64,000 nucleotides of DNA, taken from NCBI GenBank assembly GCA_033032175.1, contig CM065309.1, positions 3,782,001-3,846,000 on the forward strand. Direction: 5' to 3'. The DNA is from Saturnia japonica (taxonomy: Eukaryota > Arthropoda > Insecta > Lepidoptera > Saturniidae). Shown piece after piece: positions 13,216 to 23,530 of this stretch; position 1 is the stretch's first letter, and each line of letters begins with the position of its first letter. The notes beneath the pieces are model-generated. The model saw only the letters and a program-made list of their open reading frames with translations, had not been told where the DNA came from and ran no database searches. Both the position numbers and the translations under genes were made by a program.

Positions 13216-14269
13216 GGAATTACTTGACTAATTAGTTTTCTCACTAGGCTTCCCGTGTAACCATCTTGGTCTACATCGTCGTTTACATTGTGGGCATATC
13301 GCTAAAACCTAGAAAAATAAAAACGAATGCAGTTATTAAATAATTCTGCATTAAAAGTATGTTTTTCCTATTTTAAATAAGATCACAAGATGGAATGGGC
13401 CATAGTTATGAATGTATTAATATAAATCCACAATAAGATTACTACCCAAAATAAACGCCATTCAGCACAAGATTCGCGGGGCTACGAAAAGGGTCCTTTT
13501 ACGAGGTATTTTTTATTAAAAAAAATATATGTGGAAAGTGAGTGAAAAATGAAAACATCACGAACACGTCCCGTACGGTTCCCTCCTCTGCCCCACGGCG
13601 TATTGTCACACTACCTCGTCGTCGGGCGGAAAAATGACAACTCGCATAGAGGAAAATAAAACAGACGTGGTACCCAAATTATTCTTATTACTCGACTGCG
13701 AAAAAGGAGGAGGGTTATTGTTTTTCGAGCATATTAATGTATGTTATTTCTTTGGCACGCTCTGTAGCCTAAACGGCTTGATGGATATTTTAGCATACGA
13801 AGTGTCGTTAGATTCGTCTTAATTGTGGGAGTGGCATATTTAATTACGAGGTCTGGAAATATAAAAAAAAATAGAAAAAAAAATTCAAGTGTTTTTGTTG
13901 AAGTCGGGATTTTTGCTTTTCTTTTTAATAATTTTACGTAATCGTTATAAATACGCATATAAATATATTTTCTTGTTTTTTAAGTGAAATTTCTTAAGCG
14001 ATTCTATAAATGGACAAGTATTGAGGACGCGTCACGTTTAGGCATAACGTTATTTAGCTGCGGTCGTTCTGTAGTTATACTTCTAATTTCACCAGTCGAG
14101 CTGCCTAAAGTAGAGGAAAATCTCCAGAGATATTTGTCTGTGCCCTAGCACTTCTTTAAACTACTGAAGTGTTTTTGATATGAAAACACGTAACTTTACA
14201 ATATACTTTTTATTACAAATATTAAAAGTTTAGAAATATAACAGAATAGCGAGTGCTTAGAAAGTCAAC

Positions 14270-14399
14270 GGTCGTCCAGTCGTGCTCGTGCCTCGTCAAT
14301 TGTCGGTGGCCGTCGCGTCGCTGCGGCTCGCGTCGTCTTGCCCTACGGTTGGTACTTCGTACGGCACCTGTTATCTTTTTGCATTGTTTTGCATTCCAG
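14270..14399 (+). other. GC-rich stretch ending in a strong splice donor, possible 5' UTR exon
   Basis: About 130 bp of GC-rich DNA (GTCGTGCTCGTGCCTCG, GGCCGTCGCGTCGCTGCGG) ends CATTCCAG|GTAAGT, a perfect donor. No ORF starts here. It resembles a non-coding first exon in an AT-rich genome. It could also be repeat sequence. Confidence 0.3.
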
Positions 14400-14876
14400 G
14401 TAAGTTAAATGGCGCGTAACTATCTAATGCAATATTATTATATTAAAAACTTTGTTTTTATTGTAGAAACATCTTGAGTACGCCACACTGCTTTTTGTTC
14501 ATCTAACACAAACATGTTTGCGCGTGAGTTTACCATGCTGAAATGACAAACCATACAGGTTTGCTGGTACACTACATTTTTGAGCCTTTACAACTAGTGC
14601 ATCCCAGAGCTCGCTCCATCAGAGAACAGTATATTATAAGTAAATATTAGTTATTTGCATTAAAAAAAATTTATTTAAATTATTTATAATTTATTTCATT
14701 TTTAATTTTATTCAACCATATATACTGTAAGAACTACCCACTGTAAATCATTGTAATAATTAATAGTATGTATTTACAAATATTTTTTTAAGTATGACAA
14801 TAAAATTAAACCGAACAGCGAAAAGTCCTTTCTACTTTATTATGTAATTGATCTTTGCCGCGCACAAAGGCCGGAC

Positions 14877-14984
14877 ATGGCGGAAATTTTTCAAAAGTTC
14901 GTTGTTTCCTGCTTGTTGATTGTATGCATCCAAGTGAAAGAGCGATTTTTTGTGTTCAAGCATACTGACTTCAAAAGATACTAG
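14877..14984 (+). CDS. Small ORF with signal peptide-like start, possible first coding exon
   Basis: The ATG is followed by AEIFQKFVVSCLLIVCIQ, a short basic then hydrophobic leader. The frame is open for 35 codons to TAG. A donor-like CAA|GTGAAA at 14933 would end the exon after the leader in phase 0. No partner exon was found. Confidence 0.25.
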   Translation: MAEIFQKFVVSCLLIVCIQVKERFFVFKHTDFKRY

Positions 14985-15731
14985 AACCGTATGGTACCTT
15001 AGCAAAACTTGTCAGTAACATGGAATGAAGACTTTGAAAAATTTATATAGAAAAAAGAATAGATACAGAAATATACTTTATAATTATTTTATGTTTATGT
15101 TACAAATTGGTATTTTATCTTATTATTAACATCTATTTGAGATACATATAAGTTATCAAAACTTAAGCAAAGTTACGAAGTTTTACATTGTGGTGTATCA
15201 TTAATTTTACCTAATCATTGGCTTTAATTTTGAAAACCTTGTGTATTTGTCATACCGGCTTAATTGAATGATAATTTTGTTTTTGGGATCCTATCCCTTA
15301 CAGGCAAACTGTCGACTGATTCTCTACCATTTTAGAAAGAATAAAGAAAGATTTATTTATTTAAAATCTTGCTATAAATAATTAAATACAACAGCAACTT
15401 AAATAAAATATTTAACAACAAGCCAAACATTCTCGAATCAAGCAGGAGTTGGTATTTATGCAACAAAAATTTATAAGAACACCAGGAGCAAAAGCATACA
15501 GGGTATGCAAGTTTTAAATTATTAAAAAAAAGATGCGTGAGTGTCGGGGTACACTCGGTTGGAACGAAGTTCGTAGTTTTTGATACTGTCTAATCGTATT
15601 ATAAAATATATTTGGAAGTTACCACTAGATGGCGCTTCTCTGGAAATTTTAGTTCTGCATCGCGATATGGTTTTGTTACCCACATTTATATAGAATTTAA
15701 AATTAAAATTATTCCGACAAATTGAAAAAAC

Positions 15732-15928
15732 ATATTATCGATAGAAAGACCGTTCGCCAAAGTCATCACATTTCATTACATCGGACGCAATCTTAGCGTT
15801 AAAGGTTTTCTCTATGGTGAAGTTATAGGTCGGTTGTCGGCTTAACCATAGACGACCTATTAATGCTATGATTGCGTCCGATTTAAGGGTATGTTGGATG
15901 GTTTTGGTGATTACTCTGTCGATAATAT
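15732..15928. mobile_element. Foldback (palindromic) element, 197 bp
   Basis: The ends are ATATTATCGA/TCGATAATAT. Inner arms pair well: ATCGGACGCAATCTTAGCGT on the left with ATTGCGTCCGAT on the right, and GGTCG...CGACC near the centre. No coding capacity is seen. It looks like a MITE able to form a hairpin; the family was not determined. Confidence 0.65.
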
Positions 15929-15959
15929 TAAGTTTTTTTAATTTAAAATTCACCATAGA

Positions 15960-17040
15960 CTATATCGGTACCTCCTACGCGCATATAGAACCGTGAATCA
16001 TTTTTTAGGGTAATTGAGATTTTTGGCTCATTATATAGTATTATAAGTTCGTGATACATCCCTGAAAACAGAATTACAATAATTTAAAAGATTTTACATC
16101 GTTAACAATCGTAACATTTAGATGCTCCCGCGCTAAGGGACGTATCGTGAGTTGCGACGGTTTGCGTCGATCTATTGTACCGCACACTAACTAATTAAAC
16201 TTATTTCCGACGTCGTATGATGTTAGAAAGACGATTACTTTTTGAACTATGAATAAATACTACGAATAACATCATAGTAAGTTCCTTTCTTGGATATTGC
16301 AATTACATAATTTTACTCTTTGTGTTTAGTGTTTAATGACAATCCACTTCCAGAAAAATTATATAATTTGCATTAAAAATGAAATAGATGCAAAGATTAA
16401 AAAAACGGCTGATGGACATCTGCGAAGTTATAGGTGTTTTTTTACTATTTAGCATATATAGATATTAAATTTATATGTATTTAAAATTACTATTAAAGTA
16501 TTACGAAGACTAAATTGTAATAATTGAAATATTTTATCGAGTCCCGTGCATAACGTCGTAATATATGAGTTACGACTTTATACTATCATATATTTCCAAT
16601 CTATTATGTCATAAATTGTACATACGACTATATGCGTCATTGAAAGTTGAACAACAGACGTTTCAGATGGTCGTGTCTTGTACAGTACGTCTTTATGCAC
16701 TGGTTAATAATAAAGAAACAACTATATGCGTTTTTATTTTTTCAAAATTTGCTGTTAAATTTTAATTTTGGTTACATATATTATTATTTTATTAACATTA
16801 AAAACGTTTTTCTAGCAGAATAACCTGTTCTGGTTAAAATGGAGCGTCGCTGGGATTTATAGAAGACTATGCTAATTATTAAAAAGCAAGCAAAATTATT
16901 CAGATACAATTGTACCATCTACTTTCACTCCTATAGTAATCTGCTGTGGTGTGCTGTGTCAACTGTGTAGATAACGATTGTGTCTTGAAGAAACTATGTA
17001 CATAAGTTCATTTTAGATGCAACGCTCAAGTCCTCTCCAT
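15960..17040. other. AT-rich intergenic DNA, nothing recognised
   Basis: No repeat family or exon could be supported. A short open stretch at 16816-16875 after a TTTTTCTAG acceptor-like site is too weak to call. Confidence 0.4.
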
Positions 17041-17076
17041 TAAATGATTTTGTAATTATTGTTTTCCACACCTTAA

Positions 17077-17313
17077 TTGAACAACGAAAAAACAAGTCAA
17101 GATTCTGATGTCTGTTCACTTAATAGCCGTAGCAGAGTCAGCACTGCCCAACTTAGTAACGCCTCAAACCTGGATTCTTCTACCAGTTCTTCCGCTGAAA
17201 ACACCCCGTTTAGCATAAGTGGTTGTAAGCGACAGCGTCAACTTGATGAGTGGAAAAAAATAAATAAAGAAGAAGAACTCATCAATCAATCCAACATTGA
17301 AACTCTTAAATAA
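17077..17313 (+). CDS. Hypothetical ORF, Ser-rich, ending in an acidic/basic helix
   Basis: 78 codons with no ATG at the start: the first codon is TTG, directly after a stop. The frame is Ser-, Asn- and Thr-rich (SNASNLDSSTSSSAENTPFS), then CKRQRQLDEWKKINKEEEL. Codon use looks coding. It could be an exon or a transposase linker fragment. I do not recognise it, and no clear acceptor precedes it. Confidence 0.3.
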   Translation: MNNEKTSQDSDVCSLNSRSRVSTAQLSNASNLDSSTSSSAENTPFSISGCKRQRQLDEWKKINKEEELINQSNIETLK

Positions 17314-17324
17314 ACCATCAATTT

Positions 17325-17460
17325 ATTCCTCAATCAATCCATCAATCAATACATCAATCAATCAATCAATCCATCAACCAATCCATCCATCAAATCTGAT
17401 GATTGATTGATACAATCCATCAATCAATCCGTTAATATATCCATCAATCAATCAATAATT
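17325..17460. repeat. ATCA/ATCC tetranucleotide microsatellite
   Basis: Imperfect ATCAATCA and CATCCATC units run for about 135 bp, with one stretch in the opposite sense (GATTGATTGA). It starts just after a small ORF and may be variable. Confidence 0.9.
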
Positions 17461-18927
17461 TATAGTAAACAGCTTTACGCTAGAACACAAAAAAGTATGT
17501 TCCAAGCTGAAACAATAACAGTCTCTGGAACAGGTACGTAAGAACAGCCTGTTCGTTTTAGAGGTAACAGTTACGACCTGTTTTTTTTTGTATCTGTTCC
17601 GATAAATACGCCTCACTCCTAGTGTCAGCCAGCGTCATGTATACAAATTAAAAATAATAAATATGTAAGATATGCCACAAAAGATCCTCTTAGAACATGA
17701 CTAGATTCATTACCTCATCATCAAATGTATCTTTAGTCGATGACCGGAGGATCCCCGCTAAGATGAATTTTTTGTCATTATCCATAAAGCACTAATGACT
17801 AAATATTACTTTCATAATCCTTTTACACTAACTGAAGAATGTATAGAAATGTATTTTTATGCAATAGTAGATGAAGTTCTAGCTCATTTCTGAATTTTAC
17901 CCTGATTATTCACAATAATACCTTAATTTAACCCTAATAATTTTACCTATGGAGTAGCCAGATTCTAAAATTGTCTGAAAAGCAAAGTGTGCATTTTATC
18001 CGTCAAGCTCCCTGGTTGCCAAAATATCAAATCAGGCTGCTGAACAAACACAACACAACAAAGAAATAAAAAATTAGAGAAACAAACTTGTCTCATTTTC
18101 ATCGGGTCTACAATTCCAAAAGTTGATTTCATTTGGTTTCAAGACAGGCATAACTACAAAAAAGTGCGCGTGGGTATATTTTCAGCAAAATAAATTTCTT
18201 AAAAACAGATCCTAGAAATCGTCTTATTACAGACTATCTGTATCCGCATACACAAGAACGCGTAATTCTTATCAAATCGTAGTTTTTTAAAACTTTTATA
18301 ACTTTTTCATTAATAAAGTTACCTATTGTAATTTTTTTTTGGATAAGGAATAAGGACCAAGTATCTATCTATAAGCAAAACAATTTTTTTCTTATCAAAA
18401 TCTATCCAGTAGTTTTCGTAGATGTCGCACACGGCAAATCTCAGTCATTTTATAAACTAACAAAAGCTCAAAAAAATGTATAAATATCGAACCATTTAAG
18501 GTAATGTATTCCAAATTGACAGCTAAAAAACTGTACAATTAAAATGTAAATGATTTTAATAGTCCTGACATTAAAAATCATTAATAAATGTAACCATAAT
18601 ATTGATCATAATGTACTAATGGTAAGTACAAAATTTATTTCACAGGTAAATAACTTATATTCTTATAAAAAATTAAGTAAATGGTCAAATATGAATTATT
18701 TATAGTAATGATTTATTATTTAGCGACCTGAAACTTAAGAAATGTACTTACCATAGGCTAGTTAGTATTAGTACAAAGTGTAAATTAAGAAAAATAAGAG
18801 ATTTTTAAAATTTATACTTTTATGATATTATTGGTTGAAAGTACGAGACATTTGGTAGCACTGGTACGAGAAAAAAATCGGCATCTGGCAACCCTGGCTC
18901 CTGTCATTATTACTGGGTAATATTACC

Positions 18928-19019
18928 CTATGGTCTGGTCGTAGGTAGAGCCATCCTGGACAGGCCACCAATAAACAGTGTAAAATACAAAATACAAATA
19001 GCAACTTTCCAGTCTCCAT
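18928..19019 (-). CDS. Possible first coding exon with signal peptide
   Basis: The minus-strand ATG at 19019-19017 follows a GC-rich leader (GGTGCGGCGCAGTGGCGCGG) and begins METGKLLFVFCILHCLLVAC, a good signal peptide, then PGWLYLRPDHR. A donor-like CATAGG|GTAATA ends the segment. The open frame continues for some 38 more codons into repeat-like DNA. No downstream exon was identified. Confidence 0.35.
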
Positions 19020-19180
19020 TACGCCGCGCCGCGCCACTGCGCCGCACCTCCGCGTAGTGAAGTTGTTATGTACGCGTTGTTATAACTTGCCTACATGCCT
19101 ACAGCGTGCCACGTTGTATGACCCCCTTGGTTACAGCTTCGCTCCTTTATCCATAGGGTCTTAACTGATACAGCCTACTA

Positions 19181-19305
19181 TCTGTGCCCGCGGCTGCGCT
19201 CACGTGGACTACAGAATACCGTCGATCGGGCACACTGGTAAATCCTGCTAACCCGCTCCCGGTTATTTTAAAAATAAAAATTCCTTAAAAAACATTTCCT
19301 TCAGG
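19181..19305 (-). repeat. Dispersed repeat A, short fragment
   Basis: TCTGTGCCCGCGGCTGCGCT and the following section match the reversed 3' end of repeat A. Confidence 0.65.
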
Positions 19306-20168
19306 CGGTTTATCGAAGTTTTCCTTGAGTAAAAACAAACATTAAATATGTTTCGTGTACCTACTTTTTTATTTAGTACATTAGTTTACGAATCGTATAA
19401 AACGAGAGACGTTCGTTAGTGATGCACCCGCGTAAGTCGATCCTGATCTTATTATATCAATCTTCCTTGACAACTTAATGGATTATACAAAAAACGTCTC
19501 CGAAGGGAGCCTAAGACGGCTATGCGGCCCTATGCCGAAACAAAAAACTTGATTGTAAACTAATCCTACATACATACAATTCCTTTGGGATAAAAAAAAA
19601 AAGTGAAAATTAATAAGGCAGATAGATCCTCACTTTCCTTTTAAGAATTATAATTTCAATAAATCCACTCCCTTTGAATAAAATTGTAAATCTCATTGTT
19701 TTATTCTTAAATAATTACTTATAATACGTAAATTCTATTTGCACTAGCTACAGTGGTACTTTTTTGCTCCACAAATCCCACAATCACACAGCAAGCTGGA
19801 GAAGAGAAAACCTTGTGGTATTAAGCTCGCCCGTGTACGACTTAAAGTGTCGTTAATTCATTCGTTCGTTCCTCCATTCATTCATTTACGCTTATTTACA
19901 TTGTAAAGTCTCAGACCGATTATTATGTTCTCTTGATCCAAGTGTAAATTATAAAAACTTTAATAATAATATATGAAGTATATTTTGTTTAGCTTACCAG
20001 TTTAGTATATTGTTTGTTTGACACAACGTATGTAACGTAACGTGTAACGTAAAATAATGAATCATGCTTAGAATAATGAATCAAGATATAGAATAATTGA
20101 ACGAGGATTTTGTATATTAACTTCAGCATAAATTTCTATAACGTACTTAAGTTTTGAATATTCAATAG

Positions 20169-20284
20169 TGTAATGTATAGATTGATTAAGTTTTTCATAT
20201 GTACCCCCACGTTCACTTTGTCAATGCGCTTGCGATAATACACATTCATTCTGCGACCGTCCGTGTTTCATTGCGTACATTACA
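20169..20284 (+). repeat. Left LTR of the Ty3/Gypsy element
   Basis: 116 bp with inverted TGTAATG/CATTACA ends, preceded by the AATAG duplication. It is unusually short for a Ty3 element. It looks identical to the right copy at every base compared. Confidence 0.95.
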
Positions 20285-20285
20285 T

Positions 20286-20297
20286 TGGCGCAGTCGG
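20286..20297 (+). other. Primer-binding site
   Basis: TGGCGCAGTCGG starts one base after the left LTR. It is complementary to the 3' end, including CCA, that I recall for insect tRNA-Ser(UCN). The tRNA identity is from memory and is less certain than the site itself. Confidence 0.8.
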
Positions 20298-20314
20298 TTA
20301 AAGGAATTTTCAAA

Positions 20315-22204
20315 ATGCCATTCGGGTCAATTGAAAGTTTTTTAATAGGCGTACATAATTGGGACGCATATTGTAGACGTGTGAAGCAATTTATAGCGTT
20401 GAATAACATCGGGAAAGAGTTGCATGTGGCGACTTTAGTGACGCATGTAGGAGTCGCGTGCTATGAGCTGATGTGTGATTTGTGTTCTCCTGATCATCCT
20501 GAAGACAAATCTTTTGAAGAATTAGAGAGAATAATCAAGGAACATCTGGAACCGCGACGGTCGGAGATCGCAGAACGACATGTATTTCGGCAAAGGAAGC
20601 AAGGACGTGAAGAAACTGTAAGCGAATACCTACAAAATTTAAAACATCTCGCTAAAACTTGCAATTTTAGTGACGGTCTAGAGGTAAATTTAAGAGATCA
20701 GTTCGTTTCTGGACTTCGTGTTGAGGATATGAGATCCCGGCTGTTTGCTGAACAAAATTTAGATTACAAGCGGGCAGTGGAGCTTGCTTTAGCACTTGAA
20801 GCGGCGGAGCGGCACGCGGCGATTGCGGCGGGCGGTGGTAGCGGTAACTGCGCCGAGAGCGGTGCGGGCGACGGCGAGGTAGACGGGCTACATCGGGTGA
20901 GCGTGGCGGTGCCGGGGCCGGGAGACAGCGTGCGACGCGCCGGCTGCGCCGGCCGTGCGGCCCCCTGTATGCGTTGCGGCAAGGACAATCACGTGGCCGC
21001 GCGATGCAGGTTCAAGATGTACTCTTGTGATCGGTGCGGTGAAAAAGGACATTTGAAGGTCATGTGTCGTAAGTACGACGTAGATTCGGGACCAAATTCG
21101 TCGAGGAGAGTGAAAAGTCAATTAGCGGGAGGAGAACAATACTCAAAAATTGATTTATCTAATGCTTATCAGCAATTACTTCTTACGGAAGACTCACAAC
21201 CGATGACTGCGATTACCACACATTTGGGTACTTTCATTTACAAACGCGTACCGTTCGGTTTAAAGTGCATACCAGAGAACTTTCAAAAATTAATAGAGGA
21301 AACCATTAGTGGCTTGCCGTGTACGGTGGCATTCCAAGATGACATCTGTGTTACTGGAGTAGACAGAAACACTCATTTTAAAAACTTACGAGCGGTACTA
21401 TGTAGATTGAGGGATGCAGGGTTACGTGTAAATTGGTCAAAATGTGATTTTTTTAAAAATAGTGTCACTTATTTAGGTTACTGCATAGATAAGTTTGGTC
21501 TTCACACTGATAAGAAAAAGATTGAGGCGATAGTGACCGCCCCCACTCCTAAAGATATATCTCAGTTAAGAAGTTTTTTAGGTTTAGTTAACTTTTACGC
21601 TAATTTTTGTAAGAATATTAGTAGTATTTTACATCCATTATATAATTTATTAAAAAAAGACGTTAAATGGAATTGGGATAATCAGTGTGAAAGAGCTTTT
21701 AATGAAATCAAAAACATGTTGAGTAGCAGTCCGGTGTTGGCTCATTATGACCCTACATTACCGTTAATATTATCTGTGGACAGCAGTGCGTATGGGCTAG
21801 GTGCAGTGCTTACTCACAGATTTCCTGACGGTTCAGAGAGACTCGTTAGCTGTGTTTCTCGCACATTAAATGAGGCCGAACTTAATTACTCTCAATTTGA
21901 TAAAGAAGCACTGGCAATTTTATTTGGAGTAACCAAACATCACCAATATTTGTATGGTAGACATTTCATATTACGTAGTGATCACCGTGCTTTAAGTTTT
22001 ATTTTTGGCAAAAATAAAGGCATCCCGCAGACAGCTGCGAGTCGATTGCAAAGGTATGCGATACGATTGGCAGCTTATAATTTTGACATAGAATTTGTAC
22101 CTTCCACAAGAAATAATTTTAGATTTTTAGATAGTGGATTAAACTATAAAATTAGGTTTTATTCGTTTATACTTTATTTTGTTATTCTGTTAGTTTTAAG
22201 ATGA
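20315..22204 (+). CDS. Fused gag-RT-RNase H polyprotein, deleted pol
   Basis: The first ATG after the primer site gives 629 residues. Residues 1 to about 170 are a gag capsid-like region (EYLQNLKHLAKTC, LRDQFVSGLR). A Gly/Ala-rich GC-rich stretch follows, then two CX2CX4HX4C zinc knuckles at about 218-231 and 238-251. From about residue 270 the frame enters reverse transcriptase directly at the palm (GGEQYSKIDLSNAYQQ). FQDD at about 340-343 keeps the two catalytic aspartates. RNase H starts near 485 (LSVDSSAYGLGAVLTH, SQFDKEALAI, SDHRAL) and runs to VPSTRNN, where a second junction adds an unrelated hydrophobic tail. Protease, RT fingers and integrase are absent, so the protein should not suffice for transposition. 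The gag part may still form particles (inference). Confidence 0.93.
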   Translation: MPFGSIESFLIGVHNWDAYCRRVKQFIALNNIGKELHVATLVTHVGVACYELMCDLCSPDHPEDKSFEELERIIKEHLEPRRSEIAERHVFRQRKQGREETVSEYLQNLKHLAKTCNFSDGLEVNLRDQFVSGLRVEDMRSRLFAEQNLDYKRAVELALALEAAERHAAIAAGGGSGNCAESGAGDGEVDGLHRVSVAVPGPGDSVRRAGCAGRAAPCMRCGKDNHVAARCRFKMYSCDRCGEKGHLKVMCRKYDVDSGPNSSRRVKSQLAGGEQYSKIDLSNAYQQLLLTEDSQPMTAITTHLGTFIYKRVPFGLKCIPENFQKLIEETISGLPCTVAFQDDICVTGVDRNTHFKNLRAVLCRLRDAGLRVNWSKCDFFKNSVTYLGYCIDKFGLHTDKKKIEAIVTAPTPKDISQLRSFLGLVNFYANFCKNISSILHPLYNLLKKDVKWNWDNQCERAFNEIKNMLSSSPVLAHYDPTLPLILSVDSSAYGLGAVLTHRFPDGSERLVSCVSRTLNEAELNYSQFDKEALAILFGVTKHHQYLYGRHFILRSDHRALSFIFGKNKGIPQTAASRLQRYAIRLAAYNFDIEFVPSTRNNFRFLDSGLNYKIRFYSFILYFVILLVLR

Positions 22205-22213
22205 TCTTTATTT

Positions 22214-22226
22214 AGAAGGAGGACAA
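22214..22226 (+). other. Polypurine tract
   Basis: AGAAGGAGGACAA lies immediately before the right LTR, where plus-strand DNA priming occurs in this class. It is a short, purine-rich match at the correct place. Confidence 0.75.
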
Positions 22227-22342
22227 TGTAATGTATAGATTGATTAAGTTTTTCATATGTACCCCCACGTTCACTTTGTCAATGCGCTTGCGATAATACA
22301 CATTCATTCTGCGACCGTCCGTGTTTCATTGCGTACATTACA
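22227..22342 (+). repeat. Right LTR of the Ty3/Gypsy element
   Basis: 116 bp, same sequence as the left LTR, followed by the AATAG target duplication and then a GC-rich flank. Confidence 0.95.
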
Positions 22343-22347
22343 AATAG

Positions 22348-22480
22348 GTACCGATTGGCGCCGCGTCGACGCCGCATCTCGCTGCAATTCCGGACGTTTC
22401 GTTCTCGTCCCGGGAATTTATTAGTGCGCTATCCCGGGACTAAAAGCGTGGGCGGGGATAGTCCCGGAGCGGTGGATCGA
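22348..22480 (+). other. GC-rich leader-like block beside the LTR element
   Basis: About 130 bp far richer in GC than its surroundings, with GGCGCCGCGTCGACGCCGC and repeated CCGGGA/TCCCGG palindromes (GTCCCGGGA, ATCCCGGGAC, GTCCCGGA). It directly precedes a small ORF. It could be a 5' UTR or promoter, or part of an unrecognised repeat. Confidence 0.4.
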
Positions 22481-22485
22481 CTAAA

Positions 22486-22665
22486 ATGAATGCACATTCC
22501 CCTTTAACAAGACGTGAGATGCTCTCCTTTGAGCATTGCTACTCGATTTTATACAACGGAAATAGTTTCCGAAGCGTCCGTGCTAAAGATACTGTTTTAA
22601 AGGCTCGAGACCGCATATGGAGATTGGATACTAATGTTCCCTTTCTTTCTTCGCCATTGTATTAG
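22486..22665 (+). CDS. Small hypothetical ORF of 59 codons
   Basis: ATG (context CTAAAATGA) to TAG gives 59 residues starting MNAHSPLTRREMLSFEHC and containing RAKDTVLKARDRIWRLD. It is charged, with mixed codons rather than the Lys/Asn/Ile/Phe bias of random AT-rich frames. The frame is also open for 8 codons before the ATG, to a TAG. An AATAAA follows 6 nt after the stop. I do not recognise the protein. It may be a small gene, the last exon of one, or part of a repeat. Confidence 0.4.
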   Translation: MNAHSPLTRREMLSFEHCYSILYNGNSFRSVRAKDTVLKARDRIWRLDTNVPFLSSPLY

Positions 22666-22670
22666 TAAAC

Positions 22671-22676
22671 AATAAA
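22671..22676 (+). terminator. Possible polyadenylation signal after the small ORF
   Basis: AATAAA begins 6 nt after the stop codon of the 59-codon ORF. If used, the 3' UTR would be very short. Confidence 0.3.
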
Positions 22677-23239
22677 ATCAATAACAAACATTGTAATATA
22701 AGAAATTGTAAACAAAGAAAAGATAAAGATTGAAATGACCTATGTAATGACCTCTATAATATCAATAATATATGTGATACAATAATCTCAATGAATTAAT
22801 TTGAAATATATATATAACTTACAAAACCGAAATATATATTTCTTTTTTAATTTTAGCTTTCTGCCTATGTAGGCAATTTCGCCATTGTCAAGTGTGACAA
22901 ATACATATTATAGAATTTTGGTGCTAAACAAAAATGATGTAAACTTGTAAGTATGATGTCCATATTGTATTGAAGCTGTAACGTTAAAAAGTTGTGTCCG
23001 ACTGGTTCCCGACCACCATATACCAGATGTAAATGTAACACCCGCTTCGTTGCGTTTATTTATTTATAAGACCGTCAGTGGTCAGTGTATTAAATGCACT
23101 CACATAAAATAACCCATTTGAAAAATAAAATACACTTACCTACTTGACCTTTTAAGTCAATCACAACATGCGCTGTGTAAACAAAAATATATGAAATGAA
23201 TACAAATAAAAAAAACAAACAGTTATAACAGGATTATTA

Positions 23240-23530
23240 GAATCTAGCTGGTACCCGCGACTTTGTCTGCGTATTATTGGATATACACAGACTGATTTCG
23301 GAACACGATAAACCAAAAAAATCGCCGTTTTTGCGTGATTGAGTGACAAACATAGAAACTTTCCATTTATTATATTTGTAGGATAACACTGCATAAACTA
23401 TGACTTTTACCGGGATAAAAAGTATCCTATGTGTTATTTCATAGACTATCTGTGTGCCAAATTTCATTGAGATCTGTTCAGCCGTTTTAGCGTGATTGAG
23501 TAACAAATTACGTGAAATAAATATATACAA
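23240..23530 (-). repeat. Dispersed repeat, RTE-like tail type
   Basis: AGCTGGTACCCGCGACTTTG, ACCGGGATAAAAAGTATCCT and CCAAATTTCATTGAGATCTG match, in reverse, a repeat abundant in moths and butterflies. The two overlapping ORFs on this strand are repeat sequence. Confidence 0.6.

Larger units (their letters stand above)
20169..22342 (+). mobile_element. Internally deleted Ty3/Gypsy LTR retrotransposon, full length with TSD
   Basis: Two LTRs of 116 bp (20169-20284 and 22227-22342) are identical by eye and have TGTAATG...CATTACA ends. A 5-bp target duplication AATAG flanks the element (20164-20168 and 22343-22347). A primer-binding site and a purine tract sit at the expected inner edges. One open frame fuses gag to part of pol. 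Protease, the first part of reverse transcriptase and all of integrase are missing. The identical LTRs and open frame point to a recent insertion that must have been mobilised by a complete relative. Confidence 0.95.

Noticed and set aside
20764..21121. Minus-strand ORFs under the Ty3 gag region
   Set aside because: Shadows of the GC-rich gag frame on the plus strand.
20315..22204. An endogenous retrovirus with an envelope gene
   Set aside because: No envelope frame is present; the hydrophobic tail is only about 20 residues and follows a deletion junction.
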